Notes: a model not told the origin generated them from the letters alone. A DNA stretch of 64,000 bases from Clostridiales bacterium (GCA_012838805.1 DUON01000001.1:1-64000); one strand, 5' to 3'. Positions 9,101 through 21,500 are shown, counted from the first letter of the stretch. Translations and numbers: made by a program.

Positions 9101-12100
9101 CCCTCATCAAAAGCAACATCGGGGGTTTGTGTGATAAGATAACCGCTTGAGGGGCGTATTATATCTCTATTTATAAGCACTCCGCTTTGGTTAAGGTCTC
9201 CCATAAAACCACTGACCAGTTTTCCGTCAGTTTCGTATAAGTCAACTACCATTGAATTAATTATTGTCAGTTGGAAAGGCTGACCGTCATAGGGTTTTGT
9301 ATGAGGAGGCACTCCTTTCAAAATATCTATTACTATTGTTTGGGGCAAGATTGTTACAAATCTTTGTTCAAAATTCTGTTCGGTTGTTTCAAAATCAATA
9401 TCATAATTGTTCGTGACAACCTCTCCTTGGTTATCCAATATAACAATATCGGAACCCCAAATCAAAGGTTTTGATATAACTTCATTAAGTGCGTTTCTGG
9501 ATACAAAACTATCCTCGGACACAAGGGAACCGCCCACAATTGTGTGACCTTGGACTATCAAAGGATATTCCTCTTTCTCAATAGACATTTGAGTATGAAG
9601 CCCTATCTCAAACACACGCCTATCATAGGGCTTTATGAAAGAATTGTTTTCATCATATGCGCTTGTGTCGCCTGTTTGGTCTCGGGCGACATCAAGGAAT
9701 ATCTTTCTCTTATAAATTTCAAAATAGCTATCTTCATAGCTTATGTCATAGTTGTCGGTCACATCATCTTCAGCGGAGTTGAATATCAAGGCGTTCTGAT
9801 AGTCTTCAAGCAAGATACGCTCTCCCACATTTTTGTCAGAGGTTATTCTGCTTCCGTCTGCAAAGAAATGTCCCGCCACCAGCTCAAACCCCAGACCGTT
9901 TGTGTCATTGTCAAACAAATCAATATAATAATTCCTAAAGTCCACGGTAAAATAGTTATCAAAATACATACCATTAAGACCGCTTATCAAATATTCATCT
10001 CTATGCCACAAATCCGAATGTCGTACGCTTATTGTAATATTGCGTTTTTGAATCTCCACCTTTCCGCCGTCAAACGGATATACGAAGCTATAATTGGATG
10101 CAAGGTTTCCTTCCACGCCCTCTCTATTTATTATTATTTGTGCTTCACCTTGCAGTCCCATGTCATAAATTCCAAAGTCAACCCCATTTGTTCTGACAAA
10201 GCTGCCGTCCCCCAAATAGTCCATTCCTTCAAGTCCAGTCAGCATATTAGGAGTCAGTATGACTTCAAGCTTTTGTTCGTCATAAACTTTTTTGAGCCAG
10301 CCGTCCTCAAGCTCAACATTTAAGTTTATATCCACGACCTTTTTATTTATGGCGACTGTGACATAGGCGAAGGATATATCATAGTTATCAGTAACATCTT
10401 CAGATGAATTGTGTAAGATTTTGACATTTTCATATAGAAGCGGTTTTTGGCTTGCTACAAATTCGTCTTGTGTATAAGCATTTCCCGTAAGATTATGCAT
10501 AAAATCTACAGTACGGACAAGACCCGCTTCAAGGGTGTCTTTGTCGGCGTCCATACTGTTGTTCAATTCAATTCTATATTCAAAAGTATCGTATGTCTTA
10601 AACAAGTCATATTCTGAAAGACTGACATCGATTTGAATAGGTCTTTTGAGGATATCTATATAAGCCTCTAAGTAATTAAAGGAATAGTTATGAGTTGCCA
10701 GCGCACTTCCCACTTCGTCTTGGATATATATCTGATCGACAGGGTATATTATCTCAATGTTTTCTCCTGCGTTAATCTCTGACGCCAGCAAAGGCTGGGA
10801 ATCTTGCGATACCGTATGCAGACCCACCAAGCCGTTGACAAGAGGCTGATTATGTTCGGTAACCATAGCATCCGTAATCGGAAAAGCGTGGACCTCTCCT
10901 TTATAGACCGCTTGCATGGAGTATTGGTTTTGCATAACGATATCCACAAGCTTAGGCAAAATCTTGACATAATTGTTTTGTAAAGCTATTTGATAATTGT
11001 TTGAACTGTCCGCTCCGTCCGCCTTTGTAATATAAATATCCAAGAAGATTCTCAACTCTTTGGGAATATAGTCTCCAAATTCGTCATATACAATTTCGCC
11101 ATATTCATTTAAGGTATATACATTGGCGTCCCAGCTTTGGCTAAGCTCGTCCCATGTGGAGAGCAATCCCCCGCTGATTTTTTCGCCGTCAATCAATTTG
11201 TTTTCAATATCCATTTCGTCGGTGACTTCTATATCAAACGGCATGCCGTCATAGTGCTTTTCTTTGGGGAAACTGGTGTCATTATATATGTCAATAGTCA
11301 AAGTTATGGGATAGATTATTGCTTTTCTATTGACAAAATCTATTTGATAATTCGCCGTCAAGTTATTGAGCGAAGGGTCGGTTACTGTCAAATCATAGTT
11401 TGTGGAAAAGTCCTTGGGCGCGGCTTGCATATCGATTAAACGCACATCGGGATCGGCTGTTCCCCTATATCCCCAGAGCGAATGCCCTTCCACAAGACTT
11501 CCGTCCACTATCATAGAGGGCTCAAAATCAGAAGAGACCTCAATCATCACTATTTCGCCGTTATATGTGGTTTCATAGATATATTCGGGCTCTTCAAGCG
11601 GGAAGATATCTATTAAAATCGGTCTTTTTTGCACATTTGCCCCTATTGTGGAGACTAAGGTATAGTTTTCCGCATAATCGATGTCTTCACCGTCCAATAT
11701 GCGTATAACCTCATGAACAATATTTAATGGGATATTCGTTCCGGCGTTTGAGTGTGCGGTAATAAATGAACCAAATACAATATGGTCTTCCACAAACACA
11801 GTTTCAAGAGAATTCTCTTGATTATAGTTGTTATAACTATAAGTAAAGATCAAAGAATATTCCAAAACAGGGGTATCTTCGCCGTCGGGGATATGCCTAT
11901 AAACCATACCGCTTGACAAGTCGATATAAATCCTTGTTCCGTCATAGCCGTATTGGATATTTCCGCCCTCAATGCTTACATTTATTATCCTCTTTTCTAT
12001 ATCAGCTTGGTTGAAGTCGGTTGTCGCCAAGTTATAGTTTTCAGTCACATCATGTTCATCTTGGTCCAAAATAATAAGCTCTGAAGTAACCGCCGTCAAT

Positions 12101-15100
12101 GCAATATTGCGTCCCACACTCGCGCTTACGCTCTCAAACCATAACGAAGAAGGCAGAATATAATGACCGCTCAAAAGCCCCTGCCCTGTCATGCTGGACG
12201 AAAACGGGAGACGGTAGGGCATGCCATCATATGTTTTTATATATGACTCGGAGCCTAAAGGCTTGGTGTTCACTTGGAAATCTCTTTGAGTGATTTCTCC
12301 CCTGCATTCGCTGGGCACCACAAAGATATAATTTTGGTCAGGTCTTTGTTCGGCAAAACCGCTTATTTTAGAGGCAATCACTATATATTCAATAAATATC
12401 TTCTTATACCCTACTCTTACCGTCTGATAAGCGTCTTCTTCGGAAAAATCTTGATAGCCTGCAATATCCGCATAGAATATTTTTTCGCCATAAGGCAATT
12501 CGATATCCACATTTGCGGCATTGACTGCCCTTTGATAAGGCGTCAAGGGGTCATATTCTCCAATCAAGTCCAGACCATAATCAAATTCAGGGTCTTTAAG
12601 GCTAAAGCGCAAAGCTTCATTGTCGTATGTCTTTAATAATCTTAAGTACGCCGTATTGTCGCCGCCTTGAACAGACAAGTCCGCTTGAATCTCTTTGGGT
12701 ATGATTTTTATCTTATTGTCTCCATTTATGAGTTCGGCATGCAAATTCTCCGAATGAGTTCCGATAAGTTGAGCGTCCAAAACGCTGTGTGAATAAGAAT
12801 CTGAGCAATTCAAGTCGTACAAAAGACAGTTATGCAAGACATCGATTTCAAAAGTCTGACTTGGAAAAGCGGGAAAACCGCCCACGGTATAGCCCTTGGT
12901 GACGGTGAACTGTTTGGTATAATAGTCCGCCACACCGTATTCCACTTCAAACTCAATAGGCTCGATAAGCACCGTCCTCTTAGAAATAACAAGCTGTCCG
13001 TTTGCCGCCAGAGCAAAGTCATAATACGGATGTGTGTTCAGCTCAATCTCAATATACTCTCCCACATTCTCAAACAGGCTGGTATCCGCCGTCCTCGCCA
13101 ATAGACTTATTAAAGAATCTATATCGCTGTCACGCGCTCCCGATATAGACTTGAAACTAAATTCAGGGTCCAAGTCCCCATAAAATTTTTCAGCGTCCGC
13201 AACCTCAAAGCTCAATTGCCCTTTTATCACCTCAAAAGGCATACGGTCTGAAGATATCTCAATATTGTAGTTTAAGCCGAAATAATTCTCCCATTCGCTG
13301 TCTATAACTTCCCAAGACTCGATTATCAAATAATATGTGAATTGTGGCAAAAGCTGGGTGGGCTCGCTGTTTAAGCCCTCATAGACCAAATCTCCGCTTT
13401 CATATTCCAATCTATAATACACCTTAAATATGCTTTCGGGGTTGTCTTGATAAAAGTTTTGATATAGATACTCAAATCCCAGCATAATATCGTTGCCATA
13501 AATCATCTGCTGATTGGGAACGGGGGAGATAGTCATTTGGGTAGGATTGATTTTTATTACATCCTCATTTATGCCCGCAAGTCTATAATCAATAATTCCT
13601 TCCCCGCTATGGTCAGATAAATATTCGTCATAAGAAATCCATTCAGCCAAGGAGTTTATATACACCTCTAAGACCGTATCCAACGAATATGTGTTTAACT
13701 TATCCAAAAAGCTCTCAATTACTATATTATAGTTATAGGTCATCAAGTCAAGCTCGTCATCAGTAAAACCGCCTTGACCATACACGGGCTTAAGTTCGAT
13801 TTCCAAGTCTCCGATAAATAAGTCATTATGGGCATTGGGCTGTTCACTCATATCTGGCGCCAAAAACTTCGCCTTGACAATGAGTTCAAAAAGTGCATCT
13901 TGCCCGATGATAAAATCAGTGATGCTCGCTTGAGCCGTCACCGAAGCGTCGGCAAGGCTGTTATATTCCTTATGAAATTCTATATCGATCCCGTCTATAT
14001 TCAAATCTTTAGCAAATAGAGAAAAAAGAGGCATGATATTCAGGCCCATGACATTTTCGGGATTGTATAAATTGGTGGGGTCGACAATTCTATAATTATC
14101 AATTTCTTGCAAAGGCATCAGCGGATATTTGGTACGCCCCTGCGCTATCATATCAAGTGAAAGATACACATTAAGCGGATCGGGGTACTCAATGCCGATA
14201 TCTTGAAGCTGAAATGGCATAACGAATCTTTCGTCATTATAGAATTCTGTGACTTCGCTTATGTCGTTTGGATAGAAATCAGTAAGGAGTTTATGGTAAT
14301 ATAAATGGTTTTGAAAGGTCGCATAGTCATAGGTTCCACGCACAATATGAGGAAGCGTAAAATAAATTCCGTCCACTTGGGCGGGATACAATCCCGTCAT
14401 CTGATAGAAAAAGTCTTGGGTTAAGAAATCGACTTGATAGGAATCCGGCAAACGCTCTCCATAAGTGCCTGTTATCTCAGCAAATTGAAGTGCCAAAACA
14501 GCCTTGTCCACAAACCCGTCTTGACCAGTAACGGAATCAGCATCAAATTGATAGTTGGAGTGAACAAATTCCTCAAAATAAATCTCATATGATTTTTCCG
14601 ATTCGGCATGTTTGGTCAGATAATGTCCATAAACATACCCCGCCCCCTCAAGCTCTATCAGCTCTCCCAAATCGGTAAAGTACAAATTCTTAATTTGTTC
14701 AGCGACAAAAATTTCAAAATCAAAACTTCCGCTTAGCCACGACTCAATGTTTTCCATAAAGCCGTCCAATACCTCATTGGCTTTTTGACCATTGTTTTCA
14801 AGACTTAAAAACAAGCTTGTTAAAGCCCGTTCATAATCTATTCTTATAATAAGATAAGCGTCTCCGTTTTGGCAAAATGCCGTATTGCTTTCAAGAAAAG
14901 CAACGCTGTCTTGATAAGAGATACTATATTCTGTCTCAATATTTTGGGCTAAGAAATCAAGGGCGCTTTCATAGTTTCCGTCTATGAAAACAATCATTTC
15001 ATAGCCTTTCATATCCACTGTAGAATCGTATGTCTTAATGGGATTTATGCCAATAAACCTATGGCTTTCGGGAGAGAGCTCTGCTTTTTGGATATTGAGT

Positions 15101-15492
15101 TCAACAACGGGTTGTTTAGACCAAATTTGATAATCTTCATGTTCAATTGAAAAAATCAATTGATAGGTTCCCGCATTGAGTATGCTTGTCTGATTTGTAA
15201 TAGTAATATCTGTACTGTCGATATCGCCTATGGGCGCCAATGTTTGAGCGTCTGAAATCTTCAAGACTCCAAATAATTGGGCGTCAGGGTGACCGTCCGC
15301 AAGATAATCGCCCATCTTGTATGACAGCTCGTATCCCTCTTCAAGTTCAATGATTACATCAGTCTTGGTTTGGGCATAAGCTTTTTCCATTACAAGCCCT
15401 CCCCAGCCCAATAAAAGAATTGAACATAGAATAAGAACGATTATCCCAACCGCTAACACATGTTTGTCTTGCCTTAATAAAGTCATAGCCAC
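6151..15492 (-). CDS. Giant cell-surface protein with tandem MBG/Ig-like repeats (3113 aa)
   Basis: A secreted, membrane-anchored repeat protein; function not known. The N-terminal hydrophobic helix (about residues 14-36) ends in AYA-QT, a plausible signal peptidase I site. A C-terminal helix (TTTILLFIAPVALFGLVLLF) followed by RRKYD would leave almost everything outside. No LPXTG motif is present. Between residues ~950 and ~2440, about 13 degenerate copies of a ~110-residue module carry [K]xYDGxPFxI, then GLVxGH, then NYxI and a closing beta strand. This is the look of MBG/bacterial Ig-like domains; a YGDLDPEFSF segment near residue 765 matches the MBG_2 type. The last ~450 residues (FVYDSLPK, QIYGAVTDITARAQG, FVYDGTYKTV) parallel the neighbouring 2451-residue protein. 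A role in adhesion or as a stalk is inference. Confidence 0.85.
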   Translation of the reverse strand: MAMTLLRQDKHVLAVGIIVLILCSILLLGWGGLVMEKAYAQTKTDVIIELEEGYELSYKMGDYLADGHPDAQLFGVLKISDAQTLAPIGDIDSTDITITNQTSILNAGTYQLIFSIEHEDYQIWSKQPVVELNIQKAELSPESHRFIGINPIKTYDSTVDMKGYEMIVFIDGNYESALDFLAQNIETEYSISYQDSVAFLESNTAFCQNGDAYLIIRIDYERALTSLFLSLENNGQKANEVLDGFMENIESWLSGSFDFEIFVAEQIKNLYFTDLGELIELEGAGYVYGHYLTKHAESEKSYEIYFEEFVHSNYQFDADSVTGQDGFVDKAVLALQFAEITGTYGERLPDSYQVDFLTQDFFYQMTGLYPAQVDGIYFTLPHIVRGTYDYATFQNHLYYHKLLTDFYPNDISEVTEFYNDERFVMPFQLQDIGIEYPDPLNVYLSLDMIAQGRTKYPLMPLQEIDNYRIVDPTNLYNPENVMGLNIMPLFSLFAKDLNIDGIDIEFHKEYNSLADASVTAQASITDFIIGQDALFELIVKAKFLAPDMSEQPNAHNDLFIGDLEIELKPVYGQGGFTDDELDLMTYNYNIVIESFLDKLNTYSLDTVLEVYINSLAEWISYDEYLSDHSGEGIIDYRLAGINEDVIKINPTQMTISPVPNQQMIYGNDIMLGFEYLYQNFYQDNPESIFKVYYRLEYESGDLVYEGLNSEPTQLLPQFTYYLIIESWEVIDSEWENYFGLNYNIEISSDRMPFEVIKGQLSFEVADAEKFYGDLDPEFSFKSISGARDSDIDSLISLLARTADTSLFENVGEYIEIELNTHPYYDFALAANGQLVISKRTVLIEPIEFEVEYGVADYYTKQFTVTKGYTVGGFPAFPSQTFEIDVLHNCLLYDLNCSDSYSHSVLDAQLIGTHSENLHAELINGDNKIKIIPKEIQADLSVQGGDNTAYLRLLKTYDNEALRFSLKDPEFDYGLDLIGEYDPLTPYQRAVNAANVDIELPYGEKIFYADIAGYQDFSEEDAYQTVRVGYKKIFIEYIVIASKISGFAEQRPDQNYIFVVPSECRGEITQRDFQVNTKPLGSESYIKTYDGMPYRLPFSSSMTGQGLLSGHYILPSSLWFESVSASVGRNIALTAVTSELIILDQDEHDVTENYNLATTDFNQADIEKRIINVSIEGGNIQYGYDGTRIYIDLSSGMVYRHIPDGEDTPVLEYSLIFTYSYNNYNQENSLETVFVEDHIVFGSFITAHSNAGTNIPLNIVHEVIRILDGEDIDYAENYTLVSTIGANVQKRPILIDIFPLEEPEYIYETTYNGEIVMIEVSSDFEPSMIVDGSLVEGHSLWGYRGTADPDVRLIDMQAAPKDFSTNYDLTVTDPSLNNLTANYQIDFVNRKAIIYPITLTIDIYNDTSFPKEKHYDGMPFDIEVTDEMDIENKLIDGEKISGGLLSTWDELSQSWDANVYTLNEYGEIVYDEFGDYIPKELRIFLDIYITKADGADSSNNYQIALQNNYVKILPKLVDIVMQNQYSMQAVYKGEVHAFPITDAMVTEHNQPLVNGLVGLHTVSQDSQPLLASEINAGENIEIIYPVDQIYIQDEVGSALATHNYSFNYLEAYIDILKRPIQIDVSLSEYDLFKTYDTFEYRIELNNSMDADKDTLEAGLVRTVDFMHNLTGNAYTQDEFVASQKPLLYENVKILHNSSEDVTDNYDISFAYVTVAINKKVVDINLNVELEDGWLKKVYDEQKLEVILTPNMLTGLEGMDYLGDGSFVRTNGVDFGIYDMGLQGEAQIIINREGVEGNLASNYSFVYPFDGGKVEIQKRNITISVRHSDLWHRDEYLISGLNGMYFDNYFTVDFRNYYIDLFDNDTNGLGFELVAGHFFADGSRITSDKNVGERILLEDYQNALIFNSAEDDVTDNYDISYEDSYFEIYKRKIFLDVARDQTGDTSAYDENNSFIKPYDRRVFEIGLHTQMSIEKEEYPLIVQGHTIVGGSLVSEDSFVSRNALNEVISKPLIWGSDIVILDNQGEVVTNNYDIDFETTEQNFEQRFVTILPQTIVIDILKGVPPHTKPYDGQPFQLTIINSMVVDLYETDGKLVSGFMGDLNQSGVLINRDIIRPSSGYLITQTPDVAFDEGNVTHKPLVVGKDIVIENPNQEDVTVNYDIHYYQNVYNLGTWYNIVDRYPDYETHLPVAVITLKDLTLTLINYSHSDEYKTKIQKYYDGQPLDILVGFQNGEVLLEDGAIINDNLSDLVSLSGLVSGEYACYRLYTSDGNVAQYKNWNYQAVEILNKDGESSLTNYNLRYQRESFAQIRPRQIVVDVNTGAEMPKHVYDADYYRVELTNDMIVKNADNNRVLDIFDSLGLLEGHNITSGIRRSESRDVGIHRLVPDTLITIYNQLGQDVTNQYIIFDGQNQLVEIIPAQLIIDLDHNPEIQRQKVYDGQPFVIPLNYPNIVQGLKSPDHYVAQGLITTLDKSAGEDKQTVCDFETIIINQEQTGIHLDVTRNYEFVYVPRTLTILQKGIRIFNHSPYYKSYNNTTTINLQEKHYRFGEGDIIPGDIVKLISYNAEFSSPMPGGTGETITVSDCVIDNENYYLIEKSFTITGHIVEYTPQVSVEDNKPIEGTKGVIFVYDSLPKTATYTVSGLDGVNVKHSVKYQVFGAPEGEYMTSLPTEAGLYKMILETQDEDYPYWQGDVIMIQINPAEVNITFLGSQNQIYGAVTDITARAQGAGGLNQSIQIDIVPNATGYTYPEAGEYTIHASFNTELNNPNYLPREVQIPLTIQKRTITVEYGESDFVYDGTYKTVQVSIRSGEILPQDLETVTDNSLIVTYSPQSVKSAGEYQMNVDIDSNNYQITNNSHSFVIAKKDLIIMALINSSTRAILNEGDKFVATIEYSGFVSGENREYLQKPAFLPYVPKTAITEMEIMPFGAESQNYRFEYVPAYITIIPRKVSEIESSNGLAVVLGEFGSYTTLNAKLIEANISNPDFYLLNEKLKNSFSGTDFLSEYKAELAYRLQLGGEEPIGSTQIKLRLPANMQSKKNLVVVHFGEGGSYELLPAYREGEFLVLNADGLGDLVIMASKPGLNRTTTILLFIAPVALFGLVLLFYMLFRRKYD

Positions 15493-15501
15493 CTCAATAA
15501 T

Positions 15502-18500
15502 TTAAGCTCTTTTCTTTATTATTATAATCGCTATAAATATCGCTGCCAAAGCTATGCCGATAGTCAGATATATCCAAATATTATCTTTGGACTTATCCTC
15601 TTCCACAATGATACTGAAGTTGCCCAGCTCGCTGACCGTGAACACTAAGTATTCGCCGTCTACTACGCCGTCCTCAATAATCATTACGCTGCCGTCTTCT
15701 CTGATATGCGCAATCTTATAGCTGTCTTGTCCTCTTAAAGCGCCGCTTAACAACAACCTTACGGTTATATTGTCGTCTTCCACAGTGCCTTGCATTAAGG
15801 ATATCTGATAAATTTCGCTCAGTGTTGTATTTTTATAATCTTGATTTGTCAATTTGAAAACATTATATGTGGCGCTCACCTTGCTTAAAGAGCCACTCTG
15901 AATGACCCTGACATTCAAGGAGCTGTCGGGGCTGAAAGAGCCTTGCAGTTCAAGCCCTTCGGTATAGGATGTATTCGCCACAAGCTTAACGGCGTTGACC
16001 ACAAGAGTGCCCTCGCTATAGCTGATGATATAATTTACGCTTTTTGCCCCCTCAGGTCTTATCCTATAAATTCCCGGAGTTTCCGGCCACCCCTCAACAA
16101 ACTGTTCTATATCCAAATCAAAATATTTTATTATCGGCTTGGTCTCAAAGTCGTTGATGCTTTGCCCGGCGGGGATATTCTCTATTGTGAACGAATAGCT
16201 GGGCCTATCCCCTTGGTCAATAACAATATCATTGACAATGATATTGACAGGACGCGGGGTTATCTCAAACAAACCGCTTATATTTCCGCTGAAGAGATAA
16301 TTTTTGCTCGGGCTGACCGCATAATAAATGTATATGCCGGCGTTTTTAGGCGCTATTGAGCTTATGACACCGCCTTGATTGTCCACATTTATGAAGGTCT
16401 CTTTGCCGTCCTCGACAAGGGCATATTTTATATCGGCGTATTGGGGCATGCCATTTATGTCATAATAACTCGCCGTCGCCCTTTTCATAGCGCCGTCATA
16501 GATATAGTCATTCATCTTTTCCAAAGTGACGGGTATAGTCGCCGGATTTATGGAAAGGTATTCTATCTCTTCCGCAGCGTGATAGTTCGCCGTCGCGTTA
16601 TAAATAGCTTTCGCAGTATAAACCCCGGCGTCGGCGGTGGTGATATTTACTTCTTGACCGTTTTGGTCAAAGTACCGCACAGGTACGGTTTGAGTATATC
16701 CCTTAAGACCATGCGCCCTGCCCGAAACGCCCGTTACACTGCCGTATGTCTGTACAAGGTCGCCGTTTATCTTTATTTCGACTTCAGCCTTTCGGATTAT
16801 CATATCCGCCTCCAGATTCCTGCTCACATAGTTCGGGTCATTTGTGGTGACGGTGACCCTGTATGTTCCTGCAGTAGTAGGAGGCTGCTCTGTTGGACCA
16901 TAGGAAGTAGTGCCCGTTCCTCGATATGTTAAGGTATAATTTACCACATCGCCCTCAAGTCCCGTAACGACGGGAGTAAGCGTTTTGGGCTCAGCGTCAT
17001 AAACAAATTCTTCAGATAACAAGGAGATATTGAGAGTTATTTTGGTGATTTCTCCCTCGCACTCAAAGCGTCCGTTGGCAAGTCTATAATTCAAATTATC
17101 AATTTCCAATTCCTCAAAGACCACATTGTGCTTGCCGACTTCAGGACTGGTAAATGTCGCAAAGAATGAAGATAACAAGACGACATCCATACTGTCCTTA
17201 AGGTAGTGGTGAATGACGCCCTCAAACTTATAATGCCTTGTCTGAACGAACTGATTGGCCTCCACGGTGCGGTCATACGGTTTTATTATCCTATCCGCCC
17301 CGCTTGCGGTAATCTCTTTTTTATCAATAAAAAGATTGGCGGTTATGTCGACATTTATCCAATAGTTATCCGCGCTTCCGCCCTCCAGCGATACTTCATA
17401 TCCCATAGGATTGAAATCTATGGCGTTTTGAGGGATATTCAATACGGGATGCATAAGGTTAAGAAGCGCCTCTAAAGTCCGATGACCGGATATATGCTCC
17501 GTGCTTCCGTCCTCATAGATTTTGAATACCGGAGGATTGGGAACAATATCCTTGCCCAAGTATCCTTCATATGTCAATTCAAATGCGGGATACTGCTCGC
17601 CGTAGGTTATTTGGGCGTCTCTTAACCTTGCCGTCAGCATAGCTTTTTGCACCACAAAGACATGCTCTTCTGGTTCTGCCGCGGTATAGTTCTTGGTTTG
17701 ATTTGCGCTTACTCGGAATATGTATTCGCCCACATCCACGCATTCGGTCACGCTTTCGTCACGGATATAATCCCCTGTTGACTCGTCATACACCATTTTT
17801 GCGACCAATACGACATGGAAGTTTGCTGCGGAGATATTATAATTCATAGAAAAGGCGAAAGGTATCTCTCCCTCATAGGGGTCAGGACCTAACAAATTCA
17901 TGAAATGAGGTGAGTTCTGCTGCTCCGTTCCCGTATATACGACAGTCGTATAATTCGGATTGACCAAAATTTCGGCATTCTTTCTAACAACATAAAAACT
18001 TGCCTCATAATAAGCAAATTCGTAGTTATCGGCGTATGTTCCGCTGGCTATTATGTAATAGCGGTCTACTTCGGATTCTTTATTTAATTCACCCCACTCT
18101 ATATTGGGCTTAACAAACCCTGCGGGAATCTTAGACGGATTGTTGGGATCTTCTTGGTTCTGCCAACCCTCATAAAAGATTTCCAACTTATCTTGCGGGT
18201 TTTCGTCGCCATAAGTTTTTTCAAGCGGATATCTGTCTAAATCAGGGTATAGGTGTTGTTCTTCGGGCGGAATCTCTTTTCCTCTTATGCCCACCAATAC
18301 CAAGGTTTTTTGTATTCTGAATACTTGTTCCACCCATTCTGAATCGGTATAGTTTTCAGTGCCCTCTCCGCTTGCCTTTATTCTAAAGAGATAGTATCCG
18401 GCGTTCACCGCTCCCGTATAGACCCTCTGCTGAGTGCCTTCGATATAACCGCCTTCGCCGTCGTCTTGATATTTATAGATTTCAATTATCATAGACGACA

Positions 18501-21500
18501 AGGGCACATGGGGCACAGCGATATATCTGACGCCCTGTGCGTCGGGCGGACTGGCTTGAGGGTCCAATACCTCATACGGCAAGCCGTTATAATACCATTC
18601 TTCAACAAATTGCTCAATCTCGAATTCCAAAGAAACCTGCGCAGGCAGAATCTCAATAAACAATAGGTATTCGGCATTTTCATCATAATGATAGTTCTGT
18701 ATTGCTCCCTGTTCGTATTCCAAGGTGAAAGTCACCCTATATTCACCAGCGTTTACAATTCTGGTGTCCATACTGTTATCAAACAGCCGTCTGGTTAGGA
18801 TGATTTCATATTCGCCCAAGGCGTTTTTCATTTCGACTTGGATATATACCCCTATTTCGGGATTGTTGATAGAAAAATTGTTCAGGTCGTTGTTTATACC
18901 GTTTATCCTAAAGATATTCCCGTCATATATTTGAACAATCGTTTCGTCGGCTACGGTGACTTGTGTCTCAGCATAGCCAATCCTAAAAGTAATAAACTTG
19001 GATGTAGGCGCGTAATAATAGTCGGGGTTGGGGTTTGCGTAAAGCATAATGGCATATTGTCCCACATTTTTAGCGTTCAAATAATCTTTGGGCGGTCTTA
19101 CATCTATTTTTTGTTCATACTCTTCTATTTCTTCGTTGTCATCGGGTATCCATTCTCCACCCACTTTGACTATGACGGGTTTGAATTCGGGAATTCTTTC
19201 GCCGTTTTCGTCCAAAATATATTCCCCAAGCTCATTTTTCCTATAAAAGATATGACGGGATATATCAAAATCTCCGTCAATAGGACACCAGCCTACAACC
19301 GCGCTTTGTACCACGGAATCGTCTATGGCCGTATAGATAAAAGCCGCCAACGGATTAGGCTCTTCGCCCTCTTCTTGCATTGCCCAAGCGGTCTTATCGG
19401 GGTCGTATATGACATCTATTTCTTCTTTGGTCACTTGTATGACGGCTTTGACGGGTATAATAGTAAAAATCGCATCATATGTAGGGGATAGATTAAAGCT
19501 ATAATTGTGAGCCGCACCGTCCATGGCAAATATGCTATATTCTCCTGGCCAAGCGGGGTGCTCTTCTGTCTCGACTATATTCCCATAATAAATTTTTACA
19601 TGCTCGAATACGCCAAAGCTCATATTGTCGGGAGTGTCTTGGTTCAAAAAGCCTTGATACAATACCGTACAGAAGAACTGTTGATAGTTTGAGCTATACA
19701 TACGCCAGCCCCATTGGGAAGTGTCTTGAGTGTCTTCCTTGTAAGGCATGGGGGTATCGGGAGGGTTTGGTTCTCCAAATACTTTCTTTGAGGGACTCAG
19801 GTACACATTGAGAACTGCCGGCGATATGGTCAGATATATGAGCTCGGGTTGAGATGCTTGACAATTTGACGTTTCGGGCAAAGACACTTCTATCAGATAA
19901 TTTCCCGCAAGCGTAATAAGGCGGATTTGTTCTTGATAGCCGTATTCAGATATCGGTAGTGTCTGCGATTCCCAATAAGGGCAGTATTCCAAAACATTGA
20001 TGTTGATTCCCAGACCGTTTTCGCCTATTATTTCTTCCCAATCTTGATGACCATATAGATTTATTTGTAAAAAGTCTTGATAACTGTCGTCGTCTTGGTC
20101 CTCTAACATACTGGAATGGCGGCGTCCGTTATAGGTGACATTGCGGTTGGGGCTAAAATCCCATTCAGGGATTTCTTTATTAATCTGCAAAAAGGCTATC
20201 CTATATTGGTCGTCGGGAACAAATTCATAATTTTCACAGTCAAAAGCCTTAAGGTTTATTGTGATGCCGGGGTTGACGGCAGGGGGTGTATATTCGTTGA
20301 TTTCTCTTCTTACAGCGCCGGGTGTGGCTTCATTGATAATGACAAGCTCATATTCGCCTGTGTTTGGATTAAAATAAAAATGCGTGACTTCAATGCTCTT
20401 TTGTCTTCCCGCTTTTTCGTGTCCCGGGGGATACAATTCTTCAAAGCAATAGTAATACAAGTCTATGGCGCTTGCCCATTCAAAGCCTGAGGGCTGGTAT
20501 CCCTCAATATACGGGTTTTCGTTAAGAATAAAGTTCGAGTTGCTTTTGGGACGGGTGTATTTTCGTGTAGTATCCTCTATATATACGACATTGCCATAAA
20601 AATCATATACTACATTGCCCATTTCGTCCAATTGGGGCTTGAGCATATAGTACTCTTCCATAATCACATTGCCTTCAGGATCATAAACGGGATCAAACAG
20701 TATCTGTCTGATAATGGGAAGAGAGGATTTAAACGCCTTTTCAAAAATCAACATCCGTCCGTCGGGGAATAGTTCGGGGTGAATCAAGGGCGCCTCTTGA
20801 GAATTCGTCATATCAAAATTAAACTTAATTTGTTTTTTATGTATGACGGCATCATGAATCTCATAACTTGAGGGAGGCAGGTATTGATTTATAAGGTAGT
20901 CTGCGCTTGTGCCGGGCTGGATAAGCTCCATAACAAAGGATACGGTTATTGTCTTTCCCGAGCCCGCATTCGCAGAATTAAAAACAGGTCTTACTCTAAT
21001 GTTTAAGTAATCTGCAGCATCGTATTCAATCTGCATGGCATCGATATAGTAAATATCAGTAATCCATTGGTCATCGAAAGTGTATTCGGAATGGTTTGCT
21101 TGCAAAAGCCCGTCATATACCTTTGTGGGTTCTATTTCAAGTCCCGTAGGAATGTTAAGCTGTATTGGGGTGACATCTAAAGAATTCGCTTTGAAGATGA
21201 TATTGACTTCACCGCAAAGATATGTATCTTCAAAGTTTTGAACTTCTATCTTTTCGCCATGATAGTATATATGGACATAGTGATAGTAAGATCCAACCAA
21301 GGGGGTGTATCTGTTATAGTTCTTTAGCCTTAATTCAGTATCGGATATACTTTTGCCTATAAAATCCACCAGCATAGGGTCGTCTATGCCCTCTCTAAAG
21401 ACGCTGCCTATTTTGACATCAATTTGTATATCGGCGCTTCCTTGTTGATAAAATCCTATGGTTTTCCCCATAAGATTCCCCGAATAGATAATCCCTATTC

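Noticed and set aside
9544-10323. 259-codon open frame on the plus strand
   Set aside because: It is antisense to the repeat region of the giant protein, where biased codon use keeps the opposite frame open; no ribosome site or domain.
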